In this document: piece by piece, positions 23,232 through 31,474 of the stretch | How positions within the stretch are numbered: the first letter of the stretch is position 1 | Layout of the letters: every line of letters begins with the position of its first letter | NCBI GenBank assembly: GCA_002291845.1 | Contig: DBAU01000003.1 | Location: 1 to 42,984, forward strand | Origin: Alphaproteobacteria bacterium UBA1002 | Lineage (GTDB): Bacteria; Pseudomonadota; Alphaproteobacteria; Rickettsiales; UBA998 | Length of the DNA: 42,984 bases | Direction: 5' to 3' | Translations under genes and position numbers: made by a program | Notes under the pieces: generated by a model | Database searches by the model: none | The model's input: only the letters and a program-made list of their open reading frames with translations | Told to the model about the DNA's origin: nothing

Positions 23232-26102
23232 TTAGAGCTGAGTCAGCCGGTCGAGCAGCTCGTCCGACGTACTGATCACTCGCGTATTCGCCTGATAGGC
23301 GCGCTGAGCGACAATCATATCGGTCAATTGCTCCGCCAGATCGACGTTGGATTGCTCCAGCGCCGAAGAGGTGATGGTCCCGGTGCCGCTGGTGCCCGCC
23401 TCGCGCAGGTTCACATCACCGGAGTCACGTGTTTGGGTAAAGACGTTACCGCTTCTCGGGTTCAACCCATCAGGGTTGTTAAAGTCAGCGATCGGAAGCT
23501 TGTAGAGGTTCTGCGTTTCGCCATTCGAGTAGCTGGCGATCACAAACCCTTCCGCATCAATCGTCACCGCGACCAGCTCACCAACCGGTGCCCCATTCTG
23601 GTTAATGAAGGCGACGTTATAGTTGGAGTCAAACTGGCTCAGACCATCCGTGTCCCCAATCGGCAGGTTGCCGGTGGTGCCTATTGGCTGACCCGCGGTG
23701 CCGAAGTTGAACTCAATGGTGCTGGGCACAGAGCCGTTGGTCCAGTTAATCGTGACCGGACGCGTCAGCGAGCTGGAGACACTGCGCAGCGTACCATCCC
23801 CGTTAAATTGAATGGTTCCCACCGCAATCTGGTTATCCACCAGCGAGCTGTTGATTTCACCGTCGTTGATGGCATGGATTTCCAGCGCCCACTCATTGTT
23901 AGCGGTTTTCAGATAGCTGAAGCGGATATCATGGCCCGTTCCCAGCGAATCATAGATCCGCGCGGTACGGCTGAAATCTGCAACGATGTCACCGGATGCC
24001 ATGTTGGCCCCGACGGTGGCACCGGCATCGTATTCCGGCCCGAGAATCCCGGTATCGCCGCGGGTATACGCCCCGCCGTTCAGCGAATTAACCAGACCAA
24101 GCTCGGCGAGCAAGCTACCCACGTTGGTTTCCTGATAGGTGAATGGCCCGGCACCACCGCCAGCAGTAGACGTTGCTGGACCAGCCGAGGCAGTCGGCAC
24201 CTGAATGGTTACCGTGGTCGCCGTGGCAGACTGTACCCGGAACGTACCAGTCAATTCAGCGGCGGTGACCCCGTCAATTGCAGCAGCACCGGCTGCGTTG
24301 AGAATGAGGTTTTCACCTGCCGTGAACGGATGCCCCGCCCCCAGCGTCACCGTCACCGTGGCAAGGCCTGCACCAATGGCCGTCACCGTGAAGGGGTTCG
24401 TGCTGAAGTTCACCACCGGACCTGCAAAATCTTGGAAGCGGATGGTATCCAGCGGATCATCGGCACGAATCTCCAGCGTTGATTCAGACAATGGATTAAG
24501 CACGGTTGCCGAAACGCCCGCATCTGCCTGCACCAGTGCAGCAAGGCTGTTCATGCTGTTAAAGCGGCGAGTTCCGGTAGCCACATCGGCAAGACCAAGT
24601 TCACCAACCCAGTCAAGACCACCCAGCGCACCCGCCCCCACGTCATCGACGTTGGCAAACGTTACCGACTCATTGGCATCCTCGGCACCCACGACCAAAC
24701 GCCCATTCACCACGCGGGCCGTGAGGCCGTTGGCCTGATTAATCGCGTCGGCCAGGTTGGTCAGGTTATTAAACTGTCCCAGTGACGCGTTGGGGGAGCT
24801 GGTGGTGTAGGTGAAAGTGTGGGCACCGGTGGACGGTGTGGTCACGGTAAAGCTACGCGCCGCAGTGGTGAAGCCCGTCAAGCCTGTGGAAGCCAGAAAA
24901 CCTTGCGTCGCGGAGGAAGCATCGAAGATGTTACCCGCAAAGGCGCCAATGCGGAATGTTCCACCCGCAGCATTTGCCAGCGGAGCCGCACCTTCTGGTG
25001 TCGCTACGGCAAAGCGCACCTGCCCCGCCGCCGGGACGTTGATCGCCGTCAGCGTAACCACGGTGTTGAGTTGACTACTTGGAATGGAAGAGCCTGCGAT
25101 GGTGACCCCGGAGAGGCGAATCTGGCTGCCCACCGTCAAGCCAAGCGTGGAGACTGCCGTCGCGGGTGGCAGACCAAAAATCGTTGCCACATCAATATCG
25201 ACGTTGGTGCTTGTTGCGTTGGTATCAATCACACCTGCTGCCAGCGCTGCCGGGCCGATATATTGTGCGTTATCCCCGATGTTGGTGTTTGTAGAGACAT
25301 CGACGCGACGTCCCATCGAGAATCCACCGTAGGTGTAGTTGTAGGTTAGGCCGCTACCCGTGGTGACGGTCATCTGGTCACCGCGAGAGATATTGTTAGC
25401 CGTCGCCAAACCAAAGTTAGGGACACCCGGAACAAATGGACCGCCATAGCCTTCATCGGGCACGATGATCGTATCCGCCGAGATCCCGAAGTTGTTAGGC
25501 GACAGGATATCCATGTCGACCACACCCTCCGGACCGGGATAAATATCTTCACCGGCATTCAGGTTGATGCCAAGATCCACGCGTGTGGTTGCCAGCGCAA
25601 CACCCGCACCGGACTCCACGTTGACGACTTCCAGTGACTCAAGGTTGGCACTGGAAATAGTATTGATGTTGCCCAGCTCACCCGGCAGGCGGCCTTCGCG
25701 GTCAAGCGGCCAGCCTTTGAGGTAGAAACCATTGGCATTGACAAAGTTACCCAGACGATCCTGACGGAAGGAGCCTGCACGGGTATAGAGCGTTTCACCG
25801 CTGCCGTCCGGACGAGCGCTTACCACAAAAAAGCCGTTGCCGGAGAGCGCAATATCCGTGGGAGCAGAGGTGGAAGAAATGATCCCCTGCTTGGAGATAT
25901 TCTGCACCGTATTGTTGCGAACACCGCCCGGCGAATAGGCGCTGCTGGTGGCGGCGTTCACCACGAGCGACTCAAAGGATGCCCTCGCCTCTTTGTAGCC
26001 AACCGTATTCACGTTGGCGATGTTATCCGAAATGATACCGATCTTCTGGCCTTGAGCGTTCAGGCCGGAAACCCCGGTGAAGAGTGCGCCGTAGAGTGAC
26101 AT
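23232..26102 (-). CDS. flgE: Flagellar hook protein FlgE, greatly enlarged
   Basis: A 956-residue hook subunit, about twice the usual 400-500. The N-terminus (MSLYGALFTGVSGLNAQGQK, then DNIANVNTVGYKEA) and C-terminus (ALEQSNVDLAEQLTDMIVAQ, then RAYQANTRVI) form the conserved D0 coiled coil, and residues 80-135 are typical FlgE D1. The central 240-700 region is Ala/Thr/Gly/Val-rich beta structure with several inserted modules. One at about 581-652 (GAGHPFTAGENL, DGVTAAELTGTFRVQSA) matches a segment in FlgK. Another at about 415-480 (LADAINQANGLTARVVNGRL) resembles modules in the flagellin. It ends the fliX-fliK-flgD-flgE arm and is exported by the flagellar type III system. Confidence 0.95.
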   Translation of the reverse strand: MSLYGALFTGVSGLNAQGQKIGIISDNIANVNTVGYKEARASFESLVVNAATSSAYSPGGVRNNTVQNISKQGIISSTSAPTDIALSGNGFFVVSARPDGSGETLYTRAGSFRQDRLGNFVNANGFYLKGWPLDREGRLPGELGNINTISSANLESLEVVNVESGAGVALATTRVDLGINLNAGEDIYPGPEGVVDMDILSPNNFGISADTIIVPDEGYGGPFVPGVPNFGLATANNISRGDQMTVTTGSGLTYNYTYGGFSMGRRVDVSTNTNIGDNAQYIGPAALAAGVIDTNATSTNVDIDVATIFGLPPATAVSTLGLTVGSQIRLSGVTIAGSSIPSSQLNTVVTLTAINVPAAGQVRFAVATPEGAAPLANAAGGTFRIGAFAGNIFDASSATQGFLASTGLTGFTTAARSFTVTTPSTGAHTFTYTTSSPNASLGQFNNLTNLADAINQANGLTARVVNGRLVVGAEDANESVTFANVDDVGAGALGGLDWVGELGLADVATGTRRFNSMNSLAALVQADAGVSATVLNPLSESTLEIRADDPLDTIRFQDFAGPVVNFSTNPFTVTAIGAGLATVTVTLGAGHPFTAGENLILNAAGAAAIDGVTAAELTGTFRVQSATATTVTIQVPTASAGPATSTAGGGAGPFTYQETNVGSLLAELGLVNSLNGGAYTRGDTGILGPEYDAGATVGANMASGDIVADFSRTARIYDSLGTGHDIRFSYLKTANNEWALEIHAINDGEINSSLVDNQIAVGTIQFNGDGTLRSVSSSLTRPVTINWTNGSVPSTIEFNFGTAGQPIGTTGNLPIGDTDGLSQFDSNYNVAFINQNGAPVGELVAVTIDAEGFVIASYSNGETQNLYKLPIADFNNPDGLNPRSGNVFTQTRDSGDVNLREAGTSGTGTITSSALEQSNVDLAEQLTDMIVAQRAYQANTRVISTSDELLDRLTQL
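24147..24362 (-). other. FCCH-like beta module inside FlgE
   Basis: Residues about 581-652 of FlgE follow the pattern V-T-L-GAGHPFTAGENLIL ... DG ... LTGTFRVQSATATTVTIQVP. This is the GHGL-x-x-GD ... NG-x-F-x-V ... T-x-F-x-I arrangement seen in small beta-barrel modules called FCCH-like in other proteins. The same pattern occurs in FlgK at 32975-33170. The module naming is inference. Confidence 0.5.
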
Positions 26103-26136
26103 GGTAAAACCCTCCTAATGATCTTTATTTCTGTTG

Positions 26137-26889
26137 TTATCCGTTGGGAATTTCGCGAACTGCGAGAACTTTATCGGCAGGAATGGATAGGGTGCCAACC
26201 TCAAGATTGAGGTTACCGTCCTTGTCGAAATTCGCCGCGGTCACGCGTCCGGTGGTGTAGGTTTTGGTGCCGGTCATTTCCTTGCCATCCTGACCAGTGG
26301 CCCTCACGGAAATGTAATAAAGCCCACTGGGCAACTGCCTGCCGTTAGCGGCGCCAATATTGCCAACCCCATCCCAGCTCACCAGATTCTTGCCCCTTAT
26401 GGTTGATCCGGTACCGCTGAAGACAACCTGGTTGCTTTCATTCATAATGCTCACGCGGACTTCTTTCGCGGTGTTTGGCAACTCATAAACAAATGCCGCA
26501 CGGTTATTGACTAGGAAGCCGGCATTGCCTTCCGAATCAATCGCCTTACCAATGTACGCCACGCCGGATTCAATGCGAGACTGCTGGGCCAGATTGATCA
26601 TCTTTTCCAGATTGGAGTTGGTGGCAAGCTGCTGCTCAACCCCTGCAAACTGGACAAGCTGCGCCGTGAATTCATTGGTGTCCAGTGGCTCTGTGGGGTC
26701 CTGATTTTCCAACTGCGTGGTCAGCAAGAGCAGAAACTGCTGGAAATCATCAGCAATTCTTGCACGGTCCGTTTCTGATTTCGCCGGATTCTTTTCCGCG
26801 CTGAGTGAGTCAAGCGCACGGTTCGGCGTGGCATTGTTTACGCCGGCGGCCTGATTCAACAAGCTGGCTGTGGTTGCATCGGTGACCAT
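26137..26889 (-). CDS. flgD: Flagellar hook assembly scaffold FlgD
   Basis: A 250-residue hook-cap protein that drives FlgE polymerisation and is discarded later. The FlgD signature near residues 48-90 is FQQFLLLLTTQLENQDPTEP followed by LDTNEFTAQLVQFAGVEQQL. The C-terminal tudor/Fn3-like part has WDGVGNIGAANGRQLPSGLY. It lies between fliK and flgE, the standard order. Length is normal, unlike the FlgE it caps. Confidence 0.95.
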   Translation of the reverse strand: MVTDATTASLLNQAAGVNNATPNRALDSLSAEKNPAKSETDRARIADDFQQFLLLLTTQLENQDPTEPLDTNEFTAQLVQFAGVEQQLATNSNLEKMINLAQQSRIESGVAYIGKAIDSEGNAGFLVNNRAAFVYELPNTAKEVRVSIMNESNQVVFSGTGSTIRGKNLVSWDGVGNIGAANGRQLPSGLYYISVRATGQDGKEMTGTKTYTTGRVTAANFDKDGNLNLEVGTLSIPADKVLAVREIPNG

Positions 26890-26907
26890 AAAATTTCCTT
26901 CCTTACG

Positions 26908-28530
26908 CTACACACGAATGTTGAGACCGGTGGTTGCCACCAGCCGGTACATACCGTTATCTTCCATCTCGACGATATCCTGCGCGTCCCCGCGCTGGGT
27001 ACCTCTGCCCTGTCCCTGCCCGTCATCACGCTGGCCATAGCCGCGACCGTCAGAACCTGCCGATTGATTTTGTGCTTGCTGCCCCTGCCCACCATCGCGC
27101 AGCTGGAACTGCAGCGAACCAGCATCCGCCTTAATGCCCGCCTCATTAAGCGCACGCTCTAGACCACGGGCATCACGTTGCAACAGATCAAATGTCTCGA
27201 GATTGTCAGACACAACGCGCACCTGCGCGCTTCCATCCTGGCTCAGCGCGATGGAGATATCGATGCTGCCCAGCGATTCCGGCTTCAGGTGAATGCGAAT
27301 CTGGTCATGGCCTTCCGCCACGGATGAGCGGATATGAACGCGCAGCTGCTCACCCAGTGGCTGCTGCGGACGCACTGAGAGCTGAAGCTGCACCGCTTGG
27401 GAGGTCGAAGCAAGCGCGGCCTCAAATGGACGGCCATTGGCTGCGGCCACAGCCATCCCCGGGGCATCCTGATCCAGCGCGCGCGGATGCGGCTCAGCAC
27501 GCTCAATACCCGGCGGCGTGGTGATGTCGCGCGCAGGCCCACGTGCATCACTTTGTGACGTAAGGGTTTCTTCAGCAGGCGCCATCCGTTGAGCCAGCGG
27601 CTCAGGGGCGACTTCCTCAAGACCAAACGCATTCGAGAGCACACGCTCTCCCTGAGCTGCGCGCGTTTCAGCTGTGGGGACAGCTGCCTGATCACCCAGC
27701 GGAAGGGCGAACTCTGCGGGAGCCTCCGTTGCCATCGCCTGCGCCATGACAAGCATGCCACTATCAGCTGCAGAAGTGGTGGTAAGCGTAGCAGCAGGCG
27801 CAGGGGCCATGGCAGCTGTACGCGTCGCAGCCAGTGAAAGCACATCATCATCCGACGCGGCCGCGTTCGCAGCAGATGCAGTACCAGCTCCTTGACGTGT
27901 CCCCGTATCCTGCCCACCGGCATCATTGTCCATCAGAGGCACGTCTGCGCCCCCTTCCGGAGCCGTCGTGGCAAGATCCAGCGAAGCTTCGCCCATATCC
28001 GGCGCATCGGACAATAGCCCATCTGTGCTCTCGGGAAGGGCTTCACCAACCGGCAGGGCGGCAAGATCTTCCGGGCTTGCGTACGCGTCCAGCGGCATCG
28101 CCTGCAGCGGCAGGGAGGTGGCCGGTACATCTGCCGTTGCGGAGATCGCATCTACAACGCCAGCCACGGAATGATAGGTCGCTTGGGCTGCTTGCGGAAT
28201 CATCCCCGGAACGGCGGCTAATCCTGCGAAGGGATTATCCAGCCCTTCACCGTCTGATAGCTCGCCAAGAAATCTCAGATGCGCTTCAATTCTGGCATCG
28301 GCCTGTAACGCCTGGAGGTCCTGCTTCATCTGCGCCAGACTTTTTGCGGCAGGTCCATAGGTCTCTGATAATGCAAGCACCTCTTTAAAGGAGACGGGCA
28401 TTTCTGCCAGCCCTTCAAACGGACTTCCGCCGAGCATGGCGTTCGCCTTCTCGCCTTTCTCGGCAGAGACGTTTGGGGTCAGAAGTGCGAGCAACAGATT
28501 GGTCATGACAGAGTCGCAAAAAATGTTCAC
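26908..28530 (-). CDS. fliK: Flagellar hook-length control protein FliK
   Basis: A 540-residue protein that measures hook length and switches export from hook to filament substrates. The long N-terminal part (about 1-370) is Ala/Pro/Glu-rich and low in complexity, as in the FliK ruler. The C-terminal Flg_hook domain (about 375-475) has LRVHIRSSVAEGHDQIRIHL, KPESLGSIDISIALSQDG and VVSDNLETFDLLQRDARGLE. The tail is Gln/Gly/Asp-rich. The start is uncertain: GTG at 28530 or ATG at 28506, neither with a strong ribosome site. If FliK length sets hook length, the enlarged FlgE may still give an ordinary hook length. Confidence 0.92.
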   Translation of the reverse strand: MNIFCDSVMTNLLLALLTPNVSAEKGEKANAMLGGSPFEGLAEMPVSFKEVLALSETYGPAAKSLAQMKQDLQALQADARIEAHLRFLGELSDGEGLDNPFAGLAAVPGMIPQAAQATYHSVAGVVDAISATADVPATSLPLQAMPLDAYASPEDLAALPVGEALPESTDGLLSDAPDMGEASLDLATTAPEGGADVPLMDNDAGGQDTGTRQGAGTASAANAAASDDDVLSLAATRTAAMAPAPAATLTTTSAADSGMLVMAQAMATEAPAEFALPLGDQAAVPTAETRAAQGERVLSNAFGLEEVAPEPLAQRMAPAEETLTSQSDARGPARDITTPPGIERAEPHPRALDQDAPGMAVAAANGRPFEAALASTSQAVQLQLSVRPQQPLGEQLRVHIRSSVAEGHDQIRIHLKPESLGSIDISIALSQDGSAQVRVVSDNLETFDLLQRDARGLERALNEAGIKADAGSLQFQLRDGGQGQQAQNQSAGSDGRGYGQRDDGQGQGRGTQRGDAQDIVEMEDNGMYRLVATTGLNIRV

Positions 28531-28585
28531 GACTCATGAAGCAATTACCGTGCCAACCCACACTCGCACAATAAATTACATAGAC

Positions 28586-29020
28586 TTATTTACCTGCCAT
28601 CCGCTCAAGCTTGGCCAGCTCCACCGCTGCGCGCAGCTCAATATCTTTCATTACCGCAAGCAGGTGTGGATCATTCACTTCCAGTTTCTGCTCGGCGATG
28701 CGTTGGCTCAGGCGAGTCAGCACATGCATGGGCACGCCACCAAGCAGCAGCGCATTACGCAATTCCTCCAGCGTATCAAGCGTCAGACTCGCTTGCTTGT
28801 ACGCTTTCTGACGTTTCACTTCCTCGTCAGACACTTCTTGCACCGAAAGGATGCCCGCAAGGGATGAGACAGGGGCCGCTGGGCGCGCCTCACCCGTCTC
28901 TGTTGCGTCCTCCGCGCCGGAAAGAAACTCAGAAAAGTTTGCTCCTCCCGTAGAAGAGGTGCGGCGCGTGCGCTGGGTGGTGGCGCCAGGGGCGACCGGA
29001 AAAAAAGGCGTGATTTTCAT
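28586..29020 (-). CDS. fliX: Flagellar assembly protein FliX
   Basis: A 144-residue FliX. In Caulobacter it links basal-body assembly to the sigma-54 activator FlbD, so it couples class II structure to class III/IV gene expression. The family pattern is present: a short N-terminal polar region, FSEFLSGAE, then the conserved helical C-terminal half DTLEELRNALLLGGVPMHVL, TRLSQRIAEQKLEVNDPHLL and DIELRAAVELAKLERM. It is divergent from flgI, as in Caulobacter, which is strong support for an alphaproteobacterial host. fliK follows 55 bases downstream. Confidence 0.92.
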   Translation of the reverse strand: MKITPFFPVAPGATTQRTRRTSSTGGANFSEFLSGAEDATETGEARPAAPVSSLAGILSVQEVSDEEVKRQKAYKQASLTLDTLEELRNALLLGGVPMHVLTRLSQRIAEQKLEVNDPHLLAVMKDIELRAAVELAKLERMAGK

Positions 29021-29054
29021 GCGGTGGGCAAAAAATATTTATGCAGACAGTGTA

Positions 29055-29069
29055 GCGCAATCCGTGCCC
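29055..29069 (-). promoter_or_regulatory. Weak sigma-54-like site before fliX
   Basis: On the minus strand GGGCAC-GGATT-GCGC keeps the GG-N10-GC core, 35 bases before the fliX ATG. The -12 half is poor (GCGC for TTGC), so this is tentative. Confidence 0.25.
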
Positions 29070-29216
29070 GCGCAAAAGGTTTTTGGGTTTTCGCCTGTGG
29101 CTTGGAAAAAATTGCCCCCCCTGCATTAGCCATCGGCACATCCTCTTCCCCATCCGGGCGGCACACAAGGCCCAGCCAGCACAACAGCCATTTGAGAATG
29201 GTCACTTTTCCTAAAC

Positions 29217-29231
29217 TGGCATGGAATTCGC
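29217..29231 (+). promoter_or_regulatory. Sigma-54-like promoter before flgI
   Basis: TGGCAT-GGAAT-TCGC matches the -24/-12 consensus TGGCAC-N5-TTGC at eight of ten positions, including GG-N10-GC. It is 60 bases before the flgI start. Confidence 0.5.
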
Positions 29232-29291
29232 ATATAAAAATGCACGGCCACTCAACACGCTTTTTCGGCGAGATGAGCAAAGGAAAAAAAG

Positions 29292-30542
29292 ATGAGACCG
29301 ATTTTGGAGGAAATGAAAGCGCGTATTCCGGCCCCACGGCCGATTGTCGCACTTCCCGCACGCACTACGCGCCCGGGCGGACGCTATGATCCCAACGTGG
29401 TGCTGGCACGCTGCTATTTGATTACCGCACTCTTTCACCTTCTGGCGGGTCTTGCGTTGCTCACGATCACGGCACCTGATGCCAACGCCTCCACGGCACG
29501 CATTAAGGATATTGCTGCGGTAGAGGGTGTTCGGGATAATATTTTGCTCGGCTATGGACTGGTGGTAGGGCTGAATGGCACGGGCGATCGCCTGCAAAAT
29601 AATGCTTTCACGCAGCAGAGCCTGATTGCCTTCTTGGAGCGGCAGGGCGTCAATATCCGCGGCCAGAACCTCAATACCCGCAATGTCGCGGCGGTGACGG
29701 TCACGGCAAACCTGCATGGCTTTGCACGTACTGGCGGAAAAATTGACGTAGAAGTTAGCGCTCTGGGGGATGCCCGGTCACTGCTTGGTGGAACCTTGCT
29801 CGCAACGCCACTTTATGGCGCAGATGGTGAAGTGTATGCGGTGGCTCAAGGTTCCATCGCGATTGATGGTTTTCAGGCGCAGGGCCAGTCCGGTTCATCC
29901 ATTACTAAAGGGGTGCCGACCGGCGGGTTTATCTCCAACGGGGCGATTGTCGAGCGCGAAATCGATTTTGCGATGAACGATATGCAAACCGTGAAATTGG
30001 CGCTGCGTAACCCAGATTTTTCTACCGCCACGGATGTGGCAAACGTGATCAATGCCCGCATCGGTCCAGGGTTTGCACGCGTTGCGGATCCCGGCACAGT
30101 GGATTTGCGTGTTCCACCTTCCTATGAGCAGGATGTAAGCACGCTACTTGCGGATATTGAGCAGCTGGAAGTCCTGACCGATCAGGCCGCGCGGATCGTG
30201 ATTGATGAAGCGTCGGGCACCATCGTGATGGGAGAGAATGTCCGCATCTCCACGGTAGCCGTTGCTCAGGGTAACCTGGTGGTACGTGTGGATGAACAGC
30301 CTCAGGTGTCGCAACCTGGTCCGTTTGCCCCGGGCGGCGCCCAGACCGTCGTGGTACCACGCACTAATGTCGCGGTGGATGAAGGCTCAGGCAATAAACT
30401 GGCAATGCTGGAAAATGGCGCAACACTGAAGGATCTGGTGAATGGATTAAATTCGCTCGGCATTGGCCCGCGCGACATGATCACCATTTTGCAGACCATC
30501 AAAGCCGCCGGCGCGCTGCAAGCTGATATTGAGTCGAGGTAA
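29292..30542 (+). CDS. flgI: Flagellar P-ring protein FlgI
   Basis: A 416-residue periplasmic protein that forms the peptidoglycan ring around the rod. The start at 29292 follows AGGA with good spacing. A second ATG at 29313 has GGAGG only two bases away, which is too close. The N-terminus is long and basic before the export signal (CYLITALFHLLAGLALLTIT then APDANA), and the mature protein begins near STARIKDIAAVEGVRDNILL. Further family blocks are GYGLVVGLNGTGDRLQNNAF, GGTLLATPLYGADGEVYAVA and LVNGLNSLGIGPRDMITILQ at the end. It begins the plus-strand arm, with flgJ five bases downstream. Confidence 0.96.
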   Translation: MRPILEEMKARIPAPRPIVALPARTTRPGGRYDPNVVLARCYLITALFHLLAGLALLTITAPDANASTARIKDIAAVEGVRDNILLGYGLVVGLNGTGDRLQNNAFTQQSLIAFLERQGVNIRGQNLNTRNVAAVTVTANLHGFARTGGKIDVEVSALGDARSLLGGTLLATPLYGADGEVYAVAQGSIAIDGFQAQGQSGSSITKGVPTGGFISNGAIVEREIDFAMNDMQTVKLALRNPDFSTATDVANVINARIGPGFARVADPGTVDLRVPPSYEQDVSTLLADIEQLEVLTDQAARIVIDEASGTIVMGENVRISTVAVAQGNLVVRVDEQPQVSQPGPFAPGGAQTVVVPRTNVAVDEGSGNKLAMLENGATLKDLVNGLNSLGIGPRDMITILQTIKAAGALQADIESR

Positions 30543-30547
30543 CCCTT

Positions 30548-30904
30548 ATGGCCACGCTGAGCATTCCTTCATCTCCCCTGCGCAGTCCGGATGCCGAAGG
30601 CCTCAAAGAGCGCCTGCAGCTAAACCAGCGGATGCAACAAATGCAGGGACTTCCTGCCACTATCAATCCACAAAAACTGCGCGAAACGGCGCAGGATTTT
30701 GAGGCGACCTTCCTCTCGCAGATGATGTCGCACATGTTTGCCGGTATCGAAACGGACCCCTTAACAGGAGGCGGTGAGGCTGAAGACATCTATCGTTCGA
30801 TGATGGTGGATGAATACGGCAAGCTGATCGCCCGCGCCGGTGGGATTGGCATCGCTGATCATGTGGTTCGCCAATACTTAGCTCAAAATGAAATCAGGGA
30901 GTAA
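30548..30904 (+). CDS. flgJ: Rod-binding protein, FlgJ N-terminal type
   Basis: A 118-residue protein equal to the rod-binding half of FlgJ, without the muramidase half, as in many alphaproteobacteria where the lytic enzyme is separate. The motif DFEATFLSQMMSHMFAGIET and the ending YGKLIARAGGIGIADHVVRQ are characteristic. It acts as the rod cap in the periplasm. It follows flgI directly. Confidence 0.92.
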   Translation: MATLSIPSSPLRSPDAEGLKERLQLNQRMQQMQGLPATINPQKLRETAQDFEATFLSQMMSHMFAGIETDPLTGGGEAEDIYRSMMVDEYGKLIARAGGIGIADHVVRQYLAQNEIRE

Positions 30905-30908
30905 CACC

Positions 30909-31457
30909 ATGCAGATCCACACGCTGGAAGCCGATGATTTACCCGTCATGGAGGAAGGATTTGATTCCGAAGCCTTTGACGCACTGGAGGATGAGGATGT
31001 CGCGCAAGCGGTGCTTAATGCACATCAGGCCACCGCGGATTCGGTAAACGTGGAGAATATTATTGTTCTCACCGCACGACTGGCCCAAGTACTGGCAGAA
31101 GAGGCCGATCTGCTTGCTGAGATGCGCCTCTCAACACTGAATGAATTACAACGCGAGAAGCTCTTATTGCTGGGAGCGCTTGAGAAGCAGAAGAAATTGT
31201 TTGATCGCTTTCCACATAAAACACACGACATCGGCATGGATGAGAGGGAGCGTCTTGAACAAATCATCGAGATTTTTGAAAGCATCATGCGCGAGAATTA
31301 TCGCCGCTTACTGGTTGCCAAGGAAGTGAATCGCAAAGTGGTGGAAGCCATTGCCGATGCGGTGAGTGGATCCCATTCGCAAGCACTTTACGACAAGCAC
31401 GGCATGAGCGGCCACAGTGCAGATTCTCTGTCGGTTACACTGGATAAGCGCATCTAG
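30909..31457 (+). CDS. flgN: FlgN-like flagellar export chaperone candidate
   Basis: A 182-residue, mostly helical, acidic protein. I chose the ATG at 30909 because AGGGAG precedes it; an in-frame start at 30888 lies inside flgJ. Helices at about 40-145 (LTARLAQVLAEEADLLAEMR, NELQREKLLLLGALEKQKKL, RLEQIIEIFESIMRENYRRL) resemble FlgN, the chaperone of FlgK and FlgL. Position just before flgK-flgL agrees. Sequence identity in this family is low, so the call rests on context and helical pattern. Confidence 0.6.
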   Translation: MQIHTLEADDLPVMEEGFDSEAFDALEDEDVAQAVLNAHQATADSVNVENIIVLTARLAQVLAEEADLLAEMRLSTLNELQREKLLLLGALEKQKKLFDRFPHKTHDIGMDERERLEQIIEIFESIMRENYRRLLVAKEVNRKVVEAIADAVSGSHSQALYDKHGMSGHSADSLSVTLDKRI

Positions 31458-31474
31458 AAAAAGGATAGTTTGCC

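Noticed and set aside
23142..24482. A 446-residue open frame on the plus strand opposite flgE
   Set aside because: It lies wholly opposite the conserved flgE frame, its product is Arg/Gly/Thr-rich without any domain, and long antisense frames are common in GC-rich genes.
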